NCBI GenBank assembly: GCA_026984455.1
Contig: JALSSC010000031.1
Location: forward strand, 124,001-188,000
Direction of reading: 5' to 3'
Source: Chromatiaceae bacterium
Lineage (GTDB): Bacteria; Pseudomonadota; Gammaproteobacteria; Chromatiales; Chromatiaceae
DNA length: 64,000 bases
The notes under the pieces were generated by a model. It was not told the DNA's origin. It did not search any database and saw only the letters and a list, made by a program, of their open reading frames with translations. Made by a program: the position numbers and the translations under genes. How positions within the stretch are numbered: position 1 is the stretch's first letter; each line of letters starts with the position of its first letter. Positions 59,861 to 64,000 of this stretch are shown here, piece by piece.

Positions 59861-61064
59861 ATTCGCAATACGCAATGTCTGGCGCAACAAGCGTCGGGCC
59901 GCGGTGACGGTGATTATCACCGCAGTTGGCGTCGCGGGCATTCTGGTGGCGGGCGGGTTCGCCTTTTACACCTACGACTCGCTGAAAGAAATGGCGGCGC
60001 GTGACAACGGACATATCGTGCTCGCGCACCACGATTATTTCGACAAGCAGGAAGAAAAACCGCTGGAGTTCGGCTTGCAGGATTATGCGCGCTACCGCAA
60101 GGCGTTGTTGCGCAACGACAAGGTGCGGGCGGTTTTGCCCAAACTGGAATTCAGCGGGCTCATCAGCAACGGCGACAAATCCACTGTCTTTGTTGGCAAG
60201 GGCGTCGCGCAGGGCGAGTTCCGGGTCAAGGGGCCGTTTCTGAAGATACGGCAAGGCCACGCACTCAGCTCGCGCCATGAAGAGGGCGCGGACCCGCAGA
60301 TCATGATTGGCGAAGGTCTGGCGAAAGCGCTGAACGCCAGGCCCGGCGACTCGCTGACCCTGTTGTCCAATACGGTGGAAGGTTCACTAAACGCCGTCGA
60401 TGTCGTGGTGCAGGGCGTATTCAATTCCGGCGTGCCGGAAATCGACAAGCGCCTGATGCTGATGAATATCCAACAGGCGCAGGCGCTGTTGCAAACCGAT
60501 AAGGCCAGCAGTCTGTCCGTCTATTTGTACGACACCGCCGACACGGAAGAAATGGCCGCCCGAGTGCGCCAGCAATTTCCGGCGCTGGCGCTGCAGACCT
60601 GGCGCGATTCGGCTTTCTATTATGAAGCCGTGCGCGGTTTGTATAACCGGATATTCGGCTTGCTGGGCGTGGTGATTCTGCTCATGGTGTTGTTCGCCGT
60701 CACCAATACTCTGTCCATGACCGTGGTGGAACGCACGCGCGAAATCGGCGCGCTGCGCGCCATGGGCACGCAACCGCCGGAGATCGTGCGCAATTTCGTG
60801 CTGGAGGCGCTGGTCATGGGCATCGCCGGCATCATCATTGGCATGGCCATCGCCGCCAGCGTATCGCTGTTTTTCTACATGACAGATTTTCAGATGCCGC
60901 CACCGCCCGCGCGTTCACAGGGCTATCCGCTAGTGGTGTACGTCCATCCGCCGCTCTATCTGCTCACCGCGTTCAGCGTGCTGGCGATGTCTCTCGCCGC
61001 CGCCTGGTTCGTGGCGCGCAAATCCGCCCGTAAACCCATTGTTGAGGCGCTGGCCCATGTTTAA
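59847..61064 (+). CDS. FtsX/LolE/MacB-type ABC permease
   Basis: This 405-residue membrane protein has one N-terminal helix (about 14-36), a large periplasmic domain of about 220 residues and three C-terminal helices with the FtsX-domain pattern (LGVVILLMVLFAVTNTLSMTVVERTREIGALRAMGT, then LEALVMGIAGIIIGMAI). The N terminus MKWLRFAIRNVWRNKRRA is typical of MacB/LolE-like permeases. With the ATPase it should act as a mechanotransmission transporter working on periplasmic or outer-leaflet substrates. The ATG at 59847 lies within the ATPase gene's last codons. Confidence 0.9.
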   Translation: MKWLRFAIRNVWRNKRRAAVTVIITAVGVAGILVAGGFAFYTYDSLKEMAARDNGHIVLAHHDYFDKQEEKPLEFGLQDYARYRKALLRNDKVRAVLPKLEFSGLISNGDKSTVFVGKGVAQGEFRVKGPFLKIRQGHALSSRHEEGADPQIMIGEGLAKALNARPGDSLTLLSNTVEGSLNAVDVVVQGVFNSGVPEIDKRLMLMNIQQAQALLQTDKASSLSVYLYDTADTEEMAARVRQQFPALALQTWRDSAFYYEAVRGLYNRIFGLLGVVILLMVLFAVTNTLSMTVVERTREIGALRAMGTQPPEIVRNFVLEALVMGIAGIIIGMAIAASVSLFFYMTDFQMPPPPARSQGYPLVVYVHPPLYLLTAFSVLAMSLAAAWFVARKSARKPIVEALAHV

Positions 61065-61800
61065 GAAACTGATGATGCTGTTCGTCCTTTGCGCAAACCT
61101 GTCACCCGCTTTCGCGGCGGATACGCAGACCATTCTGAAAGCCGCCGACCGCTTCCGCCTGAACGCCGACGCGGTGCAGATCAACACGCGCATTCTATTG
61201 TACAAAAACGACAAGCTGGACAAGGAGCGTGAATACACCGTGTTTCTGAAGCCGGGACGGCGGTCGCTGGTATTGTTTCGCCACGCCAGCGAGCGCGGCC
61301 AGAAAATGCTCATGCTCGATGACAAATTCTGGATCGTCATGCCCAAAAGCCGCCGTCCCATTCGCGTGACGGCGATGCAGAAACTGCTGGGCGAGGCCTC
61401 CGCTGGCGATATCGCCACGATGACCTGGGCCGAAGACTACGACGCCCGGCTGGTCAGGGAGACCACAGTGGATAACGCGCCCGCGCTGATACTGGCGCTG
61501 TCGGCAACGCGCAAGGACGTCACCTACAAACGCATTGAGCTGACTGTGGCGAAACAGGATTCGCGCCCGCTCAAGGCCGATCTCTATGTCAGTTCCGGCA
61601 AACTGGCCAAACGGGCGACTTTCACGACCGCCCCGCGCAACGGACATGACCAGGTCATTTCCACCACGCTGATCGACGCCATCCGGAAAAACCGGAAAAC
61701 CGTGATCGAATATCAGGGCGTCACGCCGCGCGACATCGAGGACAAATACTTCAACCCGATGTTCCTGGTGCGCAATTCGCTGGATGATTTACAGCCGTGA
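61057..61800 (+). CDS. LolA-like outer-membrane lipoprotein-sorting protein
   Basis: This 247-residue exported protein has a signal peptide (MFKKLMMLFVLCANLSPAFA). The mature part has the beta-sheet pattern of the LolA_like (PF17131-type) family: ILKAADRFRLNADAVQINTRI, YTVFLKPGRRSLVLF, KFWIVMPKSRRPIRVTAMQKLLGEAS and a C-terminal DIEDKYFNPMFLVRNSLDDL. Members carry lipids or lipoproteins across the periplasm. It overlaps the permease gene by eight bases, so translation is coupled. Confidence 0.85.
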   Translation: MFKKLMMLFVLCANLSPAFAADTQTILKAADRFRLNADAVQINTRILLYKNDKLDKEREYTVFLKPGRRSLVLFRHASERGQKMLMLDDKFWIVMPKSRRPIRVTAMQKLLGEASAGDIATMTWAEDYDARLVRETTVDNAPALILALSATRKDVTYKRIELTVAKQDSRPLKADLYVSSGKLAKRATFTTAPRNGHDQVISTTLIDAIRKNRKTVIEYQGVTPRDIEDKYFNPMFLVRNSLDDLQP

Positions 61801-63038
61801 GCGCCACGCGGCAAATGGCGATACTCGGCATAGCAGCCTGGATTCTGGGCGCAAGCGGCGCGCAGGCTGGCGATGCGGGAGCAGCGCTGCGGCTGACCGT
61901 GGACGACGGCCAGAGCAGCGACGGCGGTTTGTATGGCGTTCCTGAAGCGGTGTTGCCCGCACTGCAAACGAGCAGCCAGCAGAATCTGGAAATCAACTGG
62001 CGAAACCACGGCCTCAACAGCACTTTTACCCTGCGCAACCGCGCCGCAAAGGGGCTGCAACCTCAACAGGACGCGTTCTTCAACGAACTGTATTTCGATA
62101 CCAGTGCGGGCAAACTGGACCTCAGCATCGGGCGTAAAATCACCAGCTGGGGCGTGGGCTTCGGTTTCCGCCCACTGGACGTGATTCAGCAGGAAGACCG
62201 CCGCGCCTTGTACACCAATACGCTCAGGGGCGTCGATCAGGCGGCCATGGAATGGTTTGGCGCAAGCGCCGCCGTGAGCATGGTCTGGAGCAATCCTGGC
62301 AGGGGCACAGAAAATACCCCGAAGCGCGACCAATCCATCGCGCTGAAATTTTACCACAGCGGCGAAAGCGGCGACCTGCACGCGCTGGCGCGCTATAGCG
62401 ACAGAACAGAAACACAGCTTGGCGTGGGCGTCAGTCAGGTGTCTGGCGACGCGCTGGAATGGCACGCATCGGCCCTGTGGCAACAAACAGCCAGCAAGCC
62501 CATCAACCGCCTGACCCTGCCCGATTCCACATCTTTGCTCGGCGCAGCGAACCCGTTCTTCGATCAGGCGACGCACGGCGCAATCAAGGCGCTGGCGGGT
62601 GCGAGCTGGACCCACAGCAGCGGCTGGGGCGTACTGGGTGAAATCTGGTATGACGAAACAGCCTATTCCGACGCGCAATGGCAAGCGCTGAACCTGCTCA
62701 CCGCGCAGCAGCGCGATCTGCTGGCGCATGGGCGAGCCCCCGCCAGCGCCGTGCTGGGCAATATCGCCTATAATCGGCAGGCTTTTCTTGCCGACAATCT
62801 GCGTCAATGGAACGCGCTGATACGCGTCTCCCGCCAGAACGGCTCTTTCGAACCCGCGCTGGAATTGCTCTATACTCCCGAGGATCAAGGCTGGGTCGCC
62901 ACCGCGAGCGGCGTTTACAAACTGAACCGGCAACAGCTTGAAATCGGCTTGCGCCATTTCGGCGGCGACAGCGATTCAAGCTGGTCTTTGCTGCCAATCC
63001 AGTGGCAGGCGTTCGTCAGTTGGCAGGGAAATTTCTGA
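61797..63038 (+). CDS. Predicted outer-membrane beta-barrel protein
   Basis: This 413-residue protein has a signal peptide (ILGIAAWILGASGAQA) and many short amphipathic strands: QNLEINWRNHGLNSTFTLRN, LYFDTSAGKLDLSIGRKITSW, SIALKFYHSGESGDLHALARY, and an end in QWQAFVSWQGNF with terminal Phe, the usual barrel assembly signal. The GTG at 61797 overlaps the LolA-like stop; an ATG at 61815 is an alternative. I do not recognise the family. As part of the operon it could be the outer-membrane destination or exit of the ABC/LolA pathway. Confidence 0.75.
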   Translation: MSATRQMAILGIAAWILGASGAQAGDAGAALRLTVDDGQSSDGGLYGVPEAVLPALQTSSQQNLEINWRNHGLNSTFTLRNRAAKGLQPQQDAFFNELYFDTSAGKLDLSIGRKITSWGVGFGFRPLDVIQQEDRRALYTNTLRGVDQAAMEWFGASAAVSMVWSNPGRGTENTPKRDQSIALKFYHSGESGDLHALARYSDRTETQLGVGVSQVSGDALEWHASALWQQTASKPINRLTLPDSTSLLGAANPFFDQATHGAIKALAGASWTHSSGWGVLGEIWYDETAYSDAQWQALNLLTAQQRDLLAHGRAPASAVLGNIAYNRQAFLADNLRQWNALIRVSRQNGSFEPALELLYTPEDQGWVATASGVYKLNRQQLEIGLRHFGGDSDSSWSLLPIQWQAFVSWQGNF

Positions 63039-63293
63039 GCATGAAAAATACCGACCGTTCACCATCATGTGCCAGAAGGCTGGCAGACTTGTGAAAATCT
63101 ACTCGGCAATTGCTCCATGCATTGCTCTACCTCCTGCATCCATGCAGTCGTACGAAAAAGCCAGATTTGGCCAGCTTTCCCGCTCTTTTTCGTCAAATAG
63201 CCTGCTCCACCCTTCGCCTAACGGCTCTTCCCGCTCAAAATATCGGAAAACCCTGGCGTTTATGCCCTTTGGGTGCAAACTGGACTTTCCCTC

Positions 63294-64000
63294 GTGACGA
63301 TTCCACAAGTCCGACAGCCTCCTTGGCGAGATCTGTCCCTGCTGCTACTTTTCTGTCTCGTCATCGCCGTTTTTTTACAGCTGATTCGCGGCAATGGTCT
63401 GATCCACAATCTGGTGTTTTCCGAATCCATCGGCATCAGCATCTATTCTTCCATCAAGGCCCTGATCCGGCTGCGCCATTCGTCCAAAGACGATTTCGTC
63501 AGTTGTCTTGTGGGCATTCCGCTGGGCGGCTTTGCTGGCGTGGTCATCGGCGCGGTGCTGACAGGCGCCAATCCACTGCTGTTGTTCAGCACGAAATTCG
63601 ACAAACAGCAAAAGGAGCTGCTGATCCCGGCGCTGGCGGCCATCGTCTTCGGCGTGGCCATCGCCTGGTTTTTCCATTCGCGCGAAAAAATGGCGCGGCA
63701 AAAACTCCAGTTGCAACAGGAGGCCAGCCGCCGCAGCGAAAAAGAAAAAAATCTGGTGGAAACGCAACTACGCCTGCTGCAAGCGCAAATCGAACCGCAT
63801 TTTCTGTTCAACTCGCTGGCGAATGTGGTCAGCCTTATCGACCACGAACCCGAAAACGCGAAGCGCGTGCTGGAAAACCTCAGCGACTTTCTGCGCACCA
63901 GCCTGCTTAGAACCCGCCAGGAGGCCACCACCGTGCGCGATGAGATCAACCTATTGACCGCCTATCTCTATATCCAGCGAGCGCGGATGGGCCAACGCCT
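63294..64000 (+). CDS. LytS/YehU-type sensor histidine kinase (3' partial)
   Basis: The frame runs from GTG at 63294 to the window end. About 235 residues are visible. Membrane segments at about 12-28, 75-95 and 108-128 (LLLLFCLVIAVFLQLI, GIPLGGFAGVVIGAVLTGA, LIPALAAIVFGVAIAWFF) lead into a coiled coil and the His_kinase region QAQIEPHFLFNSLANVVSLI (about 163-182; the His is the phosphorylation site), then LENLSDFLRTSLLR. The ATPase domain is cut off. The start is uncertain; the frame stays open upstream. Such kinases pair with LytTR response regulators, expected just downstream, and may control the preceding operon. Confidence 0.85.
   Translation, partial: MTIPQVRQPPWRDLSLLLLFCLVIAVFLQLIRGNGLIHNLVFSESIGISIYSSIKALIRLRHSSKDDFVSCLVGIPLGGFAGVVIGAVLTGANPLLLFSTKFDKQQKELLIPALAAIVFGVAIAWFFHSREKMARQKLQLQQEASRRSEKEKNLVETQLRLLQAQIEPHFLFNSLANVVSLIDHEPENAKRVLENLSDFLRTSLLRTRQEATTVRDEINLLTAYLYIQRARMGQR

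Noticed and set aside
1-64000. CRISPR arrays, rRNA genes, riboswitches
   Set aside because: No regularly spaced repeats, no rRNA sequence and no riboswitch core (for example TPP before yjbQ) were recognised on reading both strands.

Overview
The window is chromosomal DNA from a GC-rich gammaproteobacterium. It is probably one of the deep-branching, often chemolithotrophic or sulfur-oxidising groups (Chromatiales-like), but no marker here fixes the genus. The gammaproteobacterial call rests on the conserved block ygfB-pepP-ubiH-ubiI facing zapA-6S RNA, on prc, hemW, tadA and flgGHIJKL, and on a 6S RNA of gammaproteobacterial type. No rRNA, CRISPR array, integrase or complete insertion sequence was found.

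Layout. 1-1 kb: the end of a GspK-like type II secretion gene, a small inverted-repeat element, a PIN-domain remnant and a YjfB-like motility protein. 1.2-4.6 kb: YjbQ, a Nudix hydrolase and tail-specific protease Prc. 4.7-10.7 kb: ubiquinone hydroxylases, PepP and YgfB on the minus strand, then ZapB-like, ZapA, 6S RNA and an IbaG/BolA protein on the plus strand. 10.8-19.8 kb: an acetate-type module (acs, exonuclease, cNMP/CBS/nucleotidyltransferase regulator, Na+/solute symporter, Crp-type regulator). A possible sigma-54 promoter with tandem upstream operators precedes the symporter. 19.9-24.4 kb: envelope and peptidase genes, including a divergent pair whose start codons overlap. 24.5-32.5 kb: a [NiFe]-hydrogenase maturation operon (hypA, C, B, D, a nickel permease, F, E) without hydrogenase subunits. 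33.0 kb: tRNA-Asn. 33.8-37.7 kb: a hookless Mre11/Rad50-like nuclease-ATPase pair. 37.7-42.9 kb: a copper-handling cluster (P-type ATPase, Met-rich protein, His-tailed cytochrome c, small accessory proteins). 43.3-49.6 kb: a DEAD-box helicase, an HD-GYP protein, palindromic elements, a DUF302 protein, HemW and an orphan TRAP binding protein. 49.7-55.9 kb: flgGHIJKL behind a strong sigma-54 promoter. 56.3-64 kb: tadA, then a region of visibly lower GC with an SDR and an envelope export-like operon (TPR protein, LolD-like ATPase, FtsX/LolE-like permease, LolA-like protein, outer-membrane protein) followed by a LytS-type histidine kinase cut by the window end.

The most notable items are four. 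A family of about 160-200 bp elements has terminal inverted repeats of about 19 bp (three copies plus end-like fragments), one of them sitting inside the copper operon. The YhaO/YhaN-like pair lies beside tRNA-Asn. The TPR/ABC/LolA/OMP/LytS operon is a candidate undescribed envelope system. The symporter has a coherent candidate regulatory region of a possible sigma-54 promoter plus tandem operators. Functions are assigned from recalled family features and visible motifs; no database search was run.
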